DNA from: Kryptolebias marmoratus
Lineage: Eukaryota > Chordata > Actinopteri > Cyprinodontiformes > Rivulidae
Direction of reading: 5' to 3'
Assembly: GCF_001649575.2 (NCBI RefSeq)
Contig: NC_051451.1
Location: 22,517,329 to 22,581,328 of the forward strand
Length of the DNA stretch: 64,000 nt
Part shown: positions 26,250 to 38,589 of the stretch, piece by piece
Position numbering within the stretch: position 1 is the stretch's first letter
Layout of the letters: every line of letters begins with the position of its first letter
Notes under the pieces: model-generated
Told to the model about the DNA's origin: nothing
Seen by the model: only the letters and a program-made list of their open reading frames with translations
Database searches by the model: none
Translations under genes and position numbers: made by a program

Positions 26250-26925
26250 CTGACTCAGCGTTCACACAGTAAATAAAGAGTCAGCATTCACACTATTGCT
26301 TTTCCTGTTTTATAGTTTCTTGTGAATCTTTATTTTCTTTCTGTAACTTTTATACTTTTAAAGTTATTTAACTTTATTCACATTGTTTTATCATAAAAAA
26401 AACAACCAAGATTCCTTTAAATCATTAAACACTTTGTGCTATTTCAAATCCTTTTTATCATACTTACATCAGTTTTAGCCTTTAGCTGCTGTTCTGCTGG
26501 TTTTAACATTTACCTACCATATTGATAGTTGGGGCTTTTAGTTACTGTTCTGCTAAATGTAACTTTTAGCTACTATTTTGCTACTTTTAGCTTTATGATA
26601 CAGTTCTGCTGGTTTAGCATTTAGCTACTGTTTTTATAGTTGCAAGTGTTAGTTATTGTTTTACTATGTTTTGCTTTTGTTCAGCTAATTTTAGCTTTTC
26701 GCTACTGTTCTGCTGGTTTTAGAATGTTTCTACTGTTTTACTAAATTTAGCCTTTAGCTGCTGGTTTGTTAGATTTTGTTTTGATAATTTTAGCTTGTAG
26801 CTGCTGTTTCACTGGTGTTAATCTTTAGCTTTGTGAATTTGAGTTTTTCTTCTGATTATTTGAGCTTTAACAACTTAATTTCAGCTTCTTCAGCAGATTT
26901 CAGCTCTCAGCTTTCATTCATTTTG
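26250..26925 (+). repeat. repeat family B copy (long)
   Basis: Begins gctgactcagcgttcacaca and agtcagcattcacactattg, followed by about 400 bases of TTTTAGCTACTGTTCTGCTG-like degenerate tandem words, and ends ttcagcttcttcagcagatt. It shares both ends with the 15.4 kb copy. Confidence 0.65.
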
Positions 26926-27407
26926 TAGTTGAAAGTAAAAAGTCAAACTGTGAGATTACTAGTTCAACACATTTAATGCTTGTTTACTTGATGAAGTGTC
27001 CAAACCTTCTGAGCTTACAACAAAAAGAGACAAAGATAACATCTTCTCTGAGTCTTGCAGGTTAACATAAAAAACAACAATCATCTTGTGCTTTGAATTT
27101 ATCTCCAAAGATGTGCTGTTCCACATTTTCTCAAATATACCTCTGGACAACATTTACTGACCTCGATTTGAAAACTTTAAATCTGTTAAATAAAAAATAA
27201 ACTTGTCTGAACGTGAAACGTTTGTTGTTTTCAATAAAAAAAAGAAAATCCATCTCCTGAGCAGACAATGTCCAAACAGCACAATAACTGCAACAAGGCA
27301 CAGCTGTGTGGAGTCTGAAATGATTGAGATTTAGCTCTGTATGACAGAAAGAAGGATGATGTCTTTATTGTTGTTATTTATACCACAAACAGAAAAAAAT
27401 GAAAGTA

Positions 27408-27475
27408 GCACTCCTTGAAGAGATGCATATCCCCCACAGCCTCGCATGTCAAAGTTTAAAATAAAGATCTTGTGC
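27408..27475 (-). repeat. repeat family A end fragment
   Basis: Reads ctccttgaagagatgcatat then cgcatgtcaaagtttaaaat, the terminal palindrome and first bases of family A in minus orientation. Confidence 0.6.
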
Positions 27476-28692
27476 ATTCAGTCATAGTGTTGCGCTGTTT
27501 TGTAAGATGTGTTTAAGGTTACATATTGTAGCATTTTAGTTAAAAGTTTGCCTCTGTCAGTTTCTGCTTACTCACAGTTTTGCTTTGTTCTTCCTTAAAA
27601 CTGGATGCCTGCAACTGTGGCAAAAATGCTTCCTGATTTGATCCCCGCTCATTTCTCGGCTCTCCTTTCCCCTTTATTTCACAGGAGAATCCATCCCGCC
27701 TGTGTCTGAGCTGTGTGTTTGTGGCCGAGCTGAGGCATAGCGGCTAAAATCAATTATCAGCCAATTCTGGGAGCCACCGCTGGGCTTTAGGTGGGACGAC
27801 AGTTAACAATAGCGTGCTGCCATGGCGTTGGTTATGTCAGAACTAAAGAGTAGGCTAAGAAGGGCAAAGGACATCGCTGAAAGCTTTTTTTTTAATGGAA
27901 AACGTGTTCACTTCTCTCCACAGACCTGATGACTTGAGGCTAAAAGCATGATGAACAGTAACAGACAGATGGTTCTTTCAATCACCTGTGAAGCATTTTT
28001 GAAAGCATCTGCACTTTTCCAAACAATTTGCAAGGACGGCTTTCTCAGATGGTTCTCGATAACAACCACCTTACATGCCAAGTTGGCTCTCTTTCCTATA
28101 TTTTATATCTATTTGTAAGCATCAAAGAAAGCAAAAACAAGCCATCTTAAAAATCTGTTGACAGATTCAGTGCCAGATACACAAGATGTGATTTTTATGA
28201 CTCTTCAGCCACCTCGCAATTTTGCTTGAATTTTACAGTGCCGAGCTTCTCCTCTAAACTGGGTTTATCTGCTTCTGCCCTTGGGGACCTTGAAATATAT
28301 AAGCCTGATTTCCTTTTGTTAGACTTTGGTAAGGAAACAGTTTATACATCCAGCAGATTTTATTTGAACAGCTCAGTAGCTACATCACAGTCGTAGGTCT
28401 ATTGCACAGTGGCCTCCCATCGGCATACTGTCATCTTACAGCTTCATGCCCAGGAGAGGGAGCCTATGTAATGTGGCTCGCTGAAGAGCACGGAGATGAT
28501 GTAAAACTCCAAAGGGATTGGATTAGATTTATTTTGAACATTTCAGGAAATGATACACACTATTTTGGTAGTCCAAGAAATCAACTGCATGTTCAAACTG
28601 AGTAGGAATAAATGTAAAAAGAATTTAATAGATATTCTGATTTTATAGTATTAAAAGGCTCATAATCAGACATTTTGCACAAAAATATTTTT

Positions 28693-28712
28693 TTAGTTAG
28701 GGTTAGGGTTAG
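28693..28712. repeat. short interstitial telomere-like repeat
   Basis: Two and a half units of TTAGGG (ttagttagggttagggttag). It is too short to be a telomere and is most likely a chance or repair-derived remnant. Confidence 0.5.
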
Positions 28713-28751
28713 TTTACCCTTTACTAAAAGTAACTGGTATCCAAGACCTAA

Positions 28752-29509
28752 AGGGATAGTTCAGATCTTTTGAAGTGGGCTTCTGTGGAAATGGGATATT
28801 TATTATTTGACCTGTTGTAGATAGCTCTTCAGTGACTTCAGTTTGGAGAAAATGTTTATTTCTGACAGGATTGATCTTGTGCAAACATGGCAGAGATTAA
28901 AGCGGATTACTACTGTCTTAAAACAACTCAAAAACCCTTACATGGCTGTTAATTTCACATTGCACAGTTATTCTTGCAGAAATATAATGTTCCAAGCAAA
29001 GTGCCCCAGTATTACAGTCAGCTGCTGCTGTCCCTATAACCATAGGCGCCAATGGAAATAATAAATAATCTCACTGGGCTGCAACTGTTGGCGAATAGTT
29101 GGCAAACAACATTTGTGAGGGAGTCTCCAAAGTGTCTTGAAACGTTTTGCAGCAGGGGTTTTCAACTTCCTCGTTTGAGCTGCAGAGGCTGACTTGAATT
29201 TTGAACCAACTAGTCTCTGACAGTTGCAGCACAGCAAGATATTTCCTTAATGTGAGACTGATGACATGGTAAAGGTTTATAAAATAAATAAATACAATCA
29301 CGTGAACCACCATAAAAATATTAAGATAAGAGTTATCTTAAGATGGCAACTTTGGTGTTGGTCCTATTAGCTTATCAATCCGGTCAGAATTACCTTCCAT
29401 TTCCCAAACTGAGATAATTCAAAGATCTATCTGTTTAAACAGATAGGTCTCAGTTATTTAAAAGAGTAACTTTTCACAGAACCAAACTTCAAAGGATCTG
29501 AACTATCGC
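28752..29509. mobile_element. piggyBac-like non-autonomous element (758 bp)
   Basis: Long inverted ends of about 42 bases face each other: agggatagttcagatctttt at the left, and aaggatctgaactatcgct at the right reading inward on the other strand. The right flank is ttaa and the left flank is ctaa, fitting a decayed TTAA target typical of piggyBac. No intact transposase frame was found inside. It lies in the large khdrbs2 intron. Confidence 0.65.
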
Positions 29510-29519
29510 TTAATATTCT

Positions 29520-31270
29520 CATGAGAGACTAATTAAAGTCAAGTGTGATGACAGTCAGTGAGCAAACTCCACAGAGGGAGACCAAAAAAAAAGCTATAAA
29601 AAGGTTGGTAAGTGAAGGTCAAGTTTTGTCAAAAACTATGCATAATAAAGATACAAACTTTCTCTTAACATGAACAGGGAAAAGCATCGTTGGGGAGAAG
29701 CATCATTCAGTCTTTTAGTCGTTAAAACAGTATCAAATGTCCGTCTCTCACCTGATTATGTCGTTGCTGACCTCAGTTTTAGTTTCATGCACAGCACATG
29801 CATTCAGCTTTGACAGGGTACTACATGTAAATAGGCTAGCCTCTAATTAATGAGGCTTGATTCCTCTGGTTTGACACTCGTCTCTAAAAACAATTAACAC
29901 TGGTGCTTTTTAACAAGGCAGAGGACATAAATCAAATGTTAACACAAGAGTGGAGTCCACACTCGCTGTAATTAGGACAGCGAGAACCTAAAGGCCCTTA
30001 GCACTGTGCTTCATTATCAATTGACAACCTGTATGTCCCCTGACAGTGACTGATCATCATAGGGAGCCGCCTGTGAATGGCTCTCTGCATAACAGAAAGG
30101 GGGAGGAAAATGAGATTTGCTGCCTTTTGTTTCTGTGAATAGATGCCGCTTTTCAGCTGTAAAAATTCAATCAGCAAGCACCTTTTGTTGGCTCCTACAA
30201 TGTGCACTTAAAGGATGTTTTCAGTTGGAATATTTCTACTAAAACTGGTGAAATTTCACAGAAGAAAACTGTTACCTATTCATTAACTACAAAAAGCCCT
30301 TGATGGTCTTAGCGGCAATAAACAATATAGCTGAGTTTAGTGAAACAAAGTTAATCAAATATATGATTTTCCTTCGAATGGCTTGCAGTTTACCATTAGA
30401 TGTGAGAGCATCTGTTTGCTTCTCCCCCCACAGGCGCCTTCAGTCCCCGATGAGCTAACTGAGCCCATTATGTATTCTACCTTTGTATTCCTTTCTTTTA
30501 AATAATCAAGTGAAAGTGTGTGTTATACATCTGTTTTCCCAAACAAAGGAGCTCTGTGTGGCAAATTTTCATAATTTATATAACAAATGATAACTCAGCA
30601 GTGGATCTGAACCCTTTGTTATTTGAACCAATTATGGCAGATGTGTTTTCCCACTCAGAAACCTTCAAAAAAAAAAAAAAAAAACCATGTATAGAACCTT
30701 TTGAATCTCATGCATCTTGATCAGTTCATGAAATAGATGAAATAGGGAGAATTTTTTTCTGGTTTCAGAAGGATGTCCCTTTTGCTTTTTCCACAGTAGA
30801 TAGATTAGATTTTTTTTTTCACATCCTCCCAAAGCTCAGCGTCTAATCACATTATTGCAATTCCCGCACTGCCACGATATGGTTGCAGGGCTCAGGTGTT
30901 AAAAACCAAGCTATAAGTTTCAATTTTTACCAGCAATTTGTACAATTCATGGTGTGCTGTCAGGGACTGAAACACTGTATCCGTCTTTGATTCCTCTCTT
31001 CTATCATCAGCTCTGACATTAAGGGATAAGAATTGATCCAGATGGGATTTGATCTTTAACATTAAACTAAGGCCATGGTCCCGGTCCATACAGAACAGCA
31101 TCAATCACATCTTTAATCTCCTGTTTTCCCTTTATTCTCTTTACACTGAGTAACTCACGCTGTTTGTTTCACTGCTTCCTTGGGAATAAGTAACATTTGT
31201 TTATTAATACCTCTTTAAGATGTCACTTGTTATCACTGGTAAGTTTTAGAACCGCAGCAGGAACTTCACA
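29520..31270. other. khdrbs2 intron, nothing recognised
   Basis: Mostly AT-rich, with an A17-type run near 30667. The block 30420-30480 is less AT-rich and could be conserved non-coding DNA, but this cannot be judged alone. Confidence 0.4.
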
Positions 31271-31273
31271 TAC

Positions 31274-31645
31274 GGCTACGTTCTCACTGCAGGCAAAAGT
31301 GGCCTAAATCTGACTTGTTTCGCCCATATGTGACCCAAATGTTTTCAAATCAGACCCAGGTCGCTTTCACTTGTGGTACTAAATCAAATACATACCAGAT
31401 ATTTTTTAAAGCAACCTCAATCTAAATGGTCATGTCGCATTTCATCTGACTTTTACGTCATTGAAGCGAGACAGACGTCACAAATCTGAGCCAGACTAGG
31501 AGGGAAGCAGTGTCTTCTTCTGCGCATGCAGGTAACTTCAGGGCCGTAGACTGTTCAAACTGGAGTCTGTGGTCGTGTTGAAATTATAATGTGAAATTGA
31601 AAGAAGTTGACATTGTGCATTAAGATCTGCAGTGTGAACATAGCT
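31274..31645. mobile_element. MITE with GCTACGTTCACACTGCAG-type ends
   Basis: The left end gctacgttctcactgcagg and the right end ctgcagtgtgaacatagc are inverted repeats of about 18 bases. The interior contains paired words (aaatctgac, aaatcagaccc, catctgacttttacgtca) found in a widespread fish MITE group. The superfamily is uncertain; a hAT relation is possible. Confidence 0.6.
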
Positions 31646-31984
31646 TTAGTCTCAATCACTGTAATTGTTTGCTGAGTTTTGTGGGTTTAGTACTGAGAAA
31701 CAGGAGAAGAGATTTGAATTTTCTTTAACATTGGTCCAAATGGAAAATTGAAATCAATGCTTTGTTTTTTATGTAACAAACATGACACAGTTATAAATGA
31801 CAAAGAAAACTTACACTGTTAGCGTTTCAATTTGTTCTCTAATTTTTTCCAGTTTTACAAAATATTTGTAATAAACATATTTGGATAACTTGACCTTTAT
31901 CTAACTAAAACACTTTTTTTTATTTCAGTAAATTGCTATGTTGTCATGTTTTAATCAGTTACAGATGAAAGTAGCATTTCTTAA

Positions 31985-32325
31985 AAGAATGCATTTCACC
32001 CGCCACCTTCAGTGCCAAAGTTTTAAACAAAGATGTCACACGATCTGTTACTGCTCGGAGTACGTGTCAAGGATGACTCTCAGCTACTACCACAGCATAT
32101 TTGAGCTCAATATCTATAAAAGTAGCCTTTACTTTCTTTTCTAAGGCCAAGTAGCTGTGGTGGCTACATCAAATCAGGTTGACTACAAATTAATCAGTTG
32201 TAGATTATTTCTAATACTTTATTTAAAATCTGTTTCTTGGTTCAGGAGATATTTTGCTAACAGACAGACAAAGAAACACACACAAGCAATAACTGCCTTT
32301 CATGGTGGTGGGCAATAAAAATAAA
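31985..32325 (-). repeat. repeat family A copy 6 (near full single unit)
   Basis: Runs from aaaagaatgcatttcacccg (terminal palindrome remnant) and tgccaaagttttaaacaaag through ggatgactctcagctactac and ttttgctaacagacagacaa to tggtggtgggcaataaaaa. Confidence 0.8.
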
Positions 32326-33024
32326 CTGAAAGCATCTAAAAATCTTCAAGATATATTTCAAATGTTACAACAAATGTTTTGTATATGCCCGAGGTGTCCA
32401 TCAGCTGCTTTCTGCGGCAAAATTGTATTATATTTTGTAAAAACTGAACGTCTGATAATCAGCATTCATGATAAGATAACAGGCCAAGAATCTGCTAAAG
32501 ACTGATGAAAGTAATTCCACTTGTTCTATTGATGTGATGCTGAAAATAACAAAGCTCTTGTAAACTCCTCTCCAGAATAAACACAGTGACTTAGTTCACT
32601 TCTGAAGTGCAGCAGTTTTTTAAAGAGGTACAATAACGGTTACTGTCTCTGTGCCCGCTTTACGACACTGACAGCATGACAGAGTCCATTTATCACTCCA
32701 GTCTCCAGAGGAACATCTGTCACATGAATACCTGCAAAGGAAACACCACAAACATTTATGGGAACCTCCGTCTGTCATTCAGTCAGTAAATACAATAACT
32801 GGGACCCAAAGGATGCGCACGATGTGTGTGTATGTGTGTGCTGCCAATAAACACACAACTTCATGCAAATTGGTCGATACTAAAAGATGTGCAGTGAAGA
32901 TATAAACTTGCTGAGTTGCACGTTCATAAAATCTGTCAAGTTCTATTTTTACTTTTATTCAACATACATTATGTATTTACAGTATGAAGCCAAACTGCAA
33001 TTACATTTAAGAATAAAGGATAGG

Positions 33025-33700
33025 TTGAAGGAATGCATATCGCCTGCTATCTTTCATGCCAGAGTTTTAGACTAAGATCATCTTATGTTGAGAAATTACT
33101 TTCTTGTAGCTGTTCTGGTCAAACCTTAAAATTACATTAAGAGCAATCTCATGTCGTATGACAAGACGTCACTCTCGTAGCATGTGTAAACAACTCTCAG
33201 GTATTACAAATTCAAATTTAGCTCAGTGTCTGTAAGACTGACTGCGTTAGAGTCACGTTTGTGTTGGCTAATGTCGATTAGCTGTGGCGAGTTGCAGATG
33301 TACATCTAATGATTAGTTTCTGAGCGTTTTATTAAAAAGTGTCCAGTGTGTAATGAGATATTTTCCTAAAAGACAAACAGGATTGACTCCAACAGGTAAT
33401 GCTAACATTTTGAACAAAGATGGTGCACAATGAGAAGCATTTGGAGTACAGATTGTGAATGACTCTAAGCTGCAACCACACTAAAATTAAAAACAAAATC
33501 TTTAAAATTGACTGAACTATAGCCATTTTTGTGTTTTCTAAGGTCAGTTAGCTGTGGCAGCCATCTTTAATTGCGTTGGCCCCAAAAGTTAATTACTTGT
33601 AGACGTACATTTGATGATTATTTCCTGAAAGTTTTAATAAAATCTGTCAAATGGTTCATGAGCTTTTTTGGTAACAGACAGGCCCACAAACACAGTGTAA
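33025..33700 (-). repeat. repeat family A copy 7 (multi-unit)
   Basis: It begins ttgaaggaatgcatatcgcc and passes through at least two internal units, each with an actctcag/ctctaagct-type word, an attagctgtgg word and a gacaaacaggattgactcc or acagacagg junction. This shows the internal tandem organisation clearly. Confidence 0.8.
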
Positions 33701-33704
33701 TCAT

Positions 33705-35810
33705 CAGCCTCAATAAAAAAATGAAAAAAATACCAGATGAAATCCAGAAATCTTGTAAATTTGTTTCAGGCAGCTGATATATCAGGTCATGGAATAATAA
33801 AACCAGCTTCACCTGTGGGGAAATGGTTAACGAAACGGAAATTATAAAGTGATTTTTCTGTCATTAAAAAAAATCATGTGCTTATATCAATCATTAAAAG
33901 AAAAATTATTTTTTAATATTTCTGGATTTTGTTTTTGTACTGGAATAATCTGTGCTTCTGTTCAAGACTATTCATAGCTGTGCATTAATCAACAACATAA
34001 TGAATTTTGGTGCGTTAGAAGGAGAGTCAATGTGGGATAGAGTTAAAATAAGTCATTAAGCAGCAGCTCATCATAACGTTAGAACATGTCACCCAGAGTA
34101 ATTGTGTGGTTTTGCACAACACTGGAGCTCTATGGCTCAGAAGAATAAGCCATATTAATCACTGGCTACACAGACAGTACTTAGTGGGATCAATTCTCTG
34201 CTGGTTTTAGAGACTCTCTGGGATTAGTTGACAGGAAAAAAAAAGCACCTAACTAGAATAATTTCCCAAAGAGCTGCACTCTGGGAGGAACAAAGCAGAC
34301 GGCGCAGTGGTGTAAAGGATACAGTAAAGCGGGATTTGTGGTAGGATGATAAAATGAAAACATTATGTTCATAAACTATAAAGCAAACATTGATACATGA
34401 TAACTGCCAGCTTCCTAAGGTTTTCCTTCACCATTTTAAATCAATACCACCCCCCGATTAGGAACCATTATGGACTTTTTCATGGTATCGTTTTTATGGA
34501 ACACACTGACAGTTTGACAGTATCCATCAATCAATATCCTCTGGAGGAATGGCACAATACTTGTGGTATTTTTCTGCAGGAAAACACTGGCTGTATAAAC
34601 AAAACTGGCTGCGGATTTATTATTGCACATTATTGTTGCGGGACCTTTGTGTAAAAATACTGAGAAGCACAGCATCTTTCCCACTCAATGCATGTAAAAA
34701 AATAAAATAAACAAACCCAGATCTTTGTAGGAAGCATCCTTAAAAGAAATTGTGTAATGTTGTAGAAAAAAATAGCAAAGTAAAGATATGAAGGAGGAGA
34801 ACGTTGAGGACAAACTCATCTCTCCATAATCCCCTGGTCTCTGCGCTCCCAGCCTCCAATTACAAAGAGAAGAAATGCCTTGCTTTTCCGCAACTCAGGA
34901 ATACACAGGCCCCTACATCAGGACTCAATTTGGTTTGGTAATGAGACCACGCTTGTGCATTTCCCCATGCAGACAGCCCAATCTTCAACTGCCTGCACAC
35001 ACGGGCCTTTTTATTTTTTTTTTCCTAGCAGGAAAGCTCTGAGGAAATAGACTGGTAAAAGTGTTGCCTTTTCTCATTTAGATGAAACTTAGAACACACC
35101 TCGTGTAAGTCTTCTCAAAATGACCTTGAGAAATTTCTCAGATCTCAGGACAAGGATGCTTTTAGTAGATATTTGAGTCCCTGAATTGTTTTTAGTGAAG
35201 TGAGAGAGTTTACCGACGACTAATCAAGGCACTCTAACCGCCCCTCTAGTTTGGGGATTCTCCCTTTGCATTTTAATAGTGCAACTATTCACACCACGGA
35301 GCTTTGTGGATTTGCGACTTTCTTGCACACGACGTTACCTCAGGGAGTCCTGTAGTGGCTGCTGCCACAGCACATGTAATATTTTCATCTTCACAGGATG
35401 CTTGTTTGCTTCCTCCAGAGAACCCCACTGATGTTTTGTGTTTTTCAATCAGCTACAAACAAATGTATTGTAGCTGCTAATTTTAGGCTTCCATTCAGTG
35501 GAGACCCAACACAGCACAACATAGCACCACAGGCTTCAATCAAGAAGTGAAAATTAGTTCAGACAAAGTTACCGAAAGTGACCAAATGCACATGGTGCTG
35601 ATACATGATTTTCAAATAGTATTTACTATAGTGGCTCTCAAACACCCTCTGCCTAAAGCCCTTAACACACTTCTCCATTTGTTATGATTGCTAGGGGTTT
35701 GGGTTGGAGTTTTAATCTGTTTACTTGTTTTTGTTGAGGATCCTTGTTGTTGTGGTTTTGGTAAAGTTTTAGTTTTTGTGTGTCTGCTTAGTTTTCTGAT
35801 TCATTTTGAA
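33705..35810. other. khdrbs2 intron, nothing recognised
   Basis: AT-rich intron sequence. The complementary short frames at 34397-34684 are chance overlaps. Confidence 0.5.
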
Positions 35811-35811
35811 A

Positions 35812-35970
35812 TTAAAGGCCTTGAAGGAATGCATATCCCCTGCCAACTTGCACACTAAAGTTTTAAACAAAGACCTCTTGCGACCTGTTAGCTCTCCGAG
35901 CATGTGTTTGGAATGACTCTCAGCTACTATCACACCAAAATCTGTAAAATTGACAGAGTTATAGCTTGTT
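35812..35970 (-). repeat. repeat family A copy 8 (5' part only)
   Basis: Begins aaaggccttgaaggaatgca, then cactaaagttttaaacaaag, atgactctcagctactatca and acagagttatagc, and then breaks off, about 330 bases from the 36304 exon. Confidence 0.75.
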
Positions 35971-36303
35971 TAAAATATATGTGGCAGGTAACAGAGTAAC
36001 AACGTCAGCTTGATGGATTTTTTACTCTACTTATCCTTAGATGTAGTCTAATGTTATTGATAAAAATAAAACTTGATGCTGCCTTCTATAGATTATCCAA
36101 TATTATTATGGAATGCACACTAAATATAATAAGTTGTAATAATTTCTTGCCTTTTCTTTTAAAACTCATGTCCCAATGAGTCCATCATCTCCATATAAAC
36201 CAGCACTCATCCAGAGCACATCCAAAGGGATTAAACCAAGTCTGATTTCCACACACTTCTACCAGACTGACTTTCCCATTTGAGCAAAGAGGATTGGACT
36301 TAC

Positions 36304-36487
36304 ATAGTCGTCGTATGATTCGTGTGTGACTGCTAACAGTGGGGGCCTGTATCCGGCATTCGCTGCTGCCCCCCTGGCCCTGGGAGCTTTTGTGTCCCTC
36401 GTCAGAACGGTTGTGGGAAGTTTGCTGTGTGTTGGTGTTGCTGTCCCCCGAGGCGCTGCAGCACTCCTTCCTCCACCTCTGTGCCCT
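36304..36487 (-). CDS. khdrbs2: khdrbs2 exon: RG/Pro linker to first Tyr motif
   Basis: This 184-base exon completes an Arg codon and adds 61 codons, from GHRGGGRSAAAPRG through KAPRARGAAANAGYRPP to THESYDDY, ending in phase 0. RG and PRG dipeptides are the usual arginine-methylation sites of this family, and the last residues open the Tyr-rich tail. The acceptor is ttttttttaccag/AGG and the donor TAT/gtaagtcc is close to consensus. The long polyproline runs (PPPPPPGRG, APPPPA) expected in mammalian SLM-1, which bind SH3 domains, are absent here; only single or double prolines remain. A 66-codon plus-strand reading frame over the same bases (36326-36526) is an antisense shadow. Confidence 0.92.
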
Positions 36488-36689
36488 CTGGTAAAAAAAA
36501 CAAAACAAGCACGACATCAATTGTGAATCTTGCCCCACAGCATTTCTCGAATAAATTGCAAGAATTTTAGTGGAAAAGTGGAATAAGGACATTAAAGAAA
36601 TATTTTGAACTCTTCTTATCTTTTTGTATTTGCTGTCTGCTTCAGTCGATGGTTATCAAGAAGTAATAATTTTGCCCATGTCTGTGTGT

Positions 36690-37285
36690 GTTCTTTTGTC
36701 TGTAGCGTTAGCAAAAAACCTAGATCTACAGCTAATTACCTACCAGATTGTGCAACCTTAGCTAACACATAAATGGGTATAAGTGAGCCAATTCTACACA
36801 TATTGAGCTAAAATCTGGTGTGGTCGTAACTTACAGTCATCCCCAACCCACACTGTGAAGGCTAACTGATTGTGTAAAATCTGATTTTAGAGTTTTGTCA
36901 TTAACTATTACAGCCAACTCTGGCTGTTAGCAAAATATCTTGTGAACCACTGGATGAATTTTAATAAATCTCCCAGAAAGTAATGATTGGTTGTACATTT
37001 ACAACTCATTAACTCATGGGGTCAACCCAAATCAAAATGACCACCACAGCAAATCGACCTTAGCCAACACAAAAATGACTATAATGCAGCCAATTTTTAC
37101 AGATATTGAGCTAAAACCTGGCGCATCAGTACCTGAGAGTCATCCCAACACATTTTATGAGATCTTGTAATTTCACATGAAACTACACACAACGCCAGTT
37201 ACAAGGTTTGACCAAAATGGCTACAACTCCATCCCATCTCAACATGAGATGATTTAGTTTAGGCAATAGGCATTCCTTCAATTAA
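36690..37285 (+). repeat. repeat family A copy 9 (two units)
   Basis: Two successive gctaaaa(t/c)ctgg units are separated by ctgttagcaaaatatcttgt. It ends aggcattccttcaatt, half of the terminal palindrome. It lies in the 1.8 kb intron between the 38306 and 36304 exons, where it takes up about a third of the length. Confidence 0.8.
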
Positions 37286-37289
37286 AAAA

Positions 37290-38305
37290 TCGATTTTAGG
37301 GGAAATGAAATACAAGGACTGAGGTAGATTTTGAATGTCGATGTGAAGAATAACGAGTGTCAATCTTTGCTCTGCAGAGAAGCTCATCTGATGCAACAGG
37401 GCTGTCTCAGGATAACTTAGCAGAGCAATATCTATGTTCGCCCAAGAATGCACACCTCAGGCTGCAGGCACACAGGTATAGAAAGTGATCCTGCATGCAG
37501 CAGAGAGGCCACGGGGCCAGGGCAGCTGTAGACTGTTTCCTTATTAGAAGTGTGACTGTCCAGCAGCTCTACCACAGGGACACTGCTGCAATGCAAGGGA
37601 TGTAGCACTGCTACTTACGATTACAGTACACCTTTTTGTCCCCTCTGGCACATCCTTCTTCAGGTAGCAACCGATTGTGATCCAAAAATACAAACACTCA
37701 AAGGAGAATTTCTGGTGCATATTTTTCATGGAGCTTTACAGAAATTGCTTTTCGTTACAGCACGAAGAGAAAAATCTAGGTAAGGAAGTGGTGGTGGTGA
37801 TTTAAAATTGAGAGCGACCCATGCTACTGCTGGATTTAGCTCATCTACAACACGCTACCTGAATTAGGCCAGGCTGTCATGGCACAATGTTCCTGCGTTC
37901 TCCTGAGGGACCGCCACGGCTCAGGTAGATTACGGACAATTCGCTTTAAAGGTGTTTCACACATGCAGCTGAATATGTGGATAAGTCAGTCAAATGTTCA
38001 TATTCTGGTCCTGCCCGGATTCCCAAATCTCATTTGAGTCTTACAAACAGAAGAAATTTGACTCAAAAGGAAAGGAGAAAAAAAAGAAAAACTACTTTTT
38101 AGTACAAATAACATTAACACCAAGATGGAAACTCCAAGAGCAGAGATTTCACCATGGATGTGGGCATTTGGAGCTTTTATTAAAACAAAATTCAAATTTA
38201 CCATCATAAACTCAAGCGTTTTAGTACAAATAAATATTTTAGCCTTTTGTTTCTCATGAGATTTTTAGTGTAACGTGAACTCGTCTCACTGAAGTTACTC
38301 TTTAC
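37290..38305. other. khdrbs2 intron remainder, nothing recognised
   Basis: No repeat-family copy or regulatory motif was identified. Short frames on both strands (37259-38209) have no recognisable product. Confidence 0.5.
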
Positions 38306-38433
38306 CTTGTGGATAACGTGGTTGCTGCTCGGGGGCTCCTCCCCTGTGAGCTCCTGCCTCGGCTCGACTCGTCGGAGCCGTTCAACAAGGATAACTCCCT
38401 CAGCTGCTCTTGTCTGATCTCATCGTTGTAGTC
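38306..38433 (-). CDS. khdrbs2: khdrbs2 exon: QUA2 and start of RG-rich region
   Basis: This 128-base exon (42 codons plus two bases) starts DYNDEIRQEQLRELSLLNGS, the QUA2 segment that follows the KH domain and extends RNA recognition in STAR proteins. It then enters a low-complexity part with RGRSSQGRSPRAATTLST. The acceptor is ccacag/GAC and the donor is ACAAG/gtaaag, leaving AG to join A of the next exon as Arg. The QUA2 half is strongly conserved; the second half has drifted and has fewer RG dipeptides than mammalian SLM-1, where this part reads as an almost continuous RGRG run. Confidence 0.93.
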
Positions 38434-38589
38434 CTGTGGAGATAAAATATGTGACTTAAAAAAAAGAAGAAATTAAGAACATTTGTCCTCTGACTGCAAC
38501 AGATGGTTTCAACAGGAGCAAATGTAATTAAAATATAATAATCTTGGCATCACTACAGAACGCTTTGCCGGCTTTGTTTTTGTCTGTTA

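Noticed and set aside
28693..28712. Telomeric TTAGGG run suggesting a chromosome fusion point
   Set aside because: Only two to three units are present, too few to argue for a fusion.
36326..36526. Plus-strand 66-codon frame rich in Ala/Val/Leu
   Set aside because: It is the antisense of the khdrbs2 RG/Pro exon; the minus strand reads a conserved family protein with correct splice sites.
36185..36592. Minus-strand 135-codon frame over the RG/Pro exon
   Set aside because: It is in a different frame from the spliced one; phase continuity with both neighbours supports the other frame.
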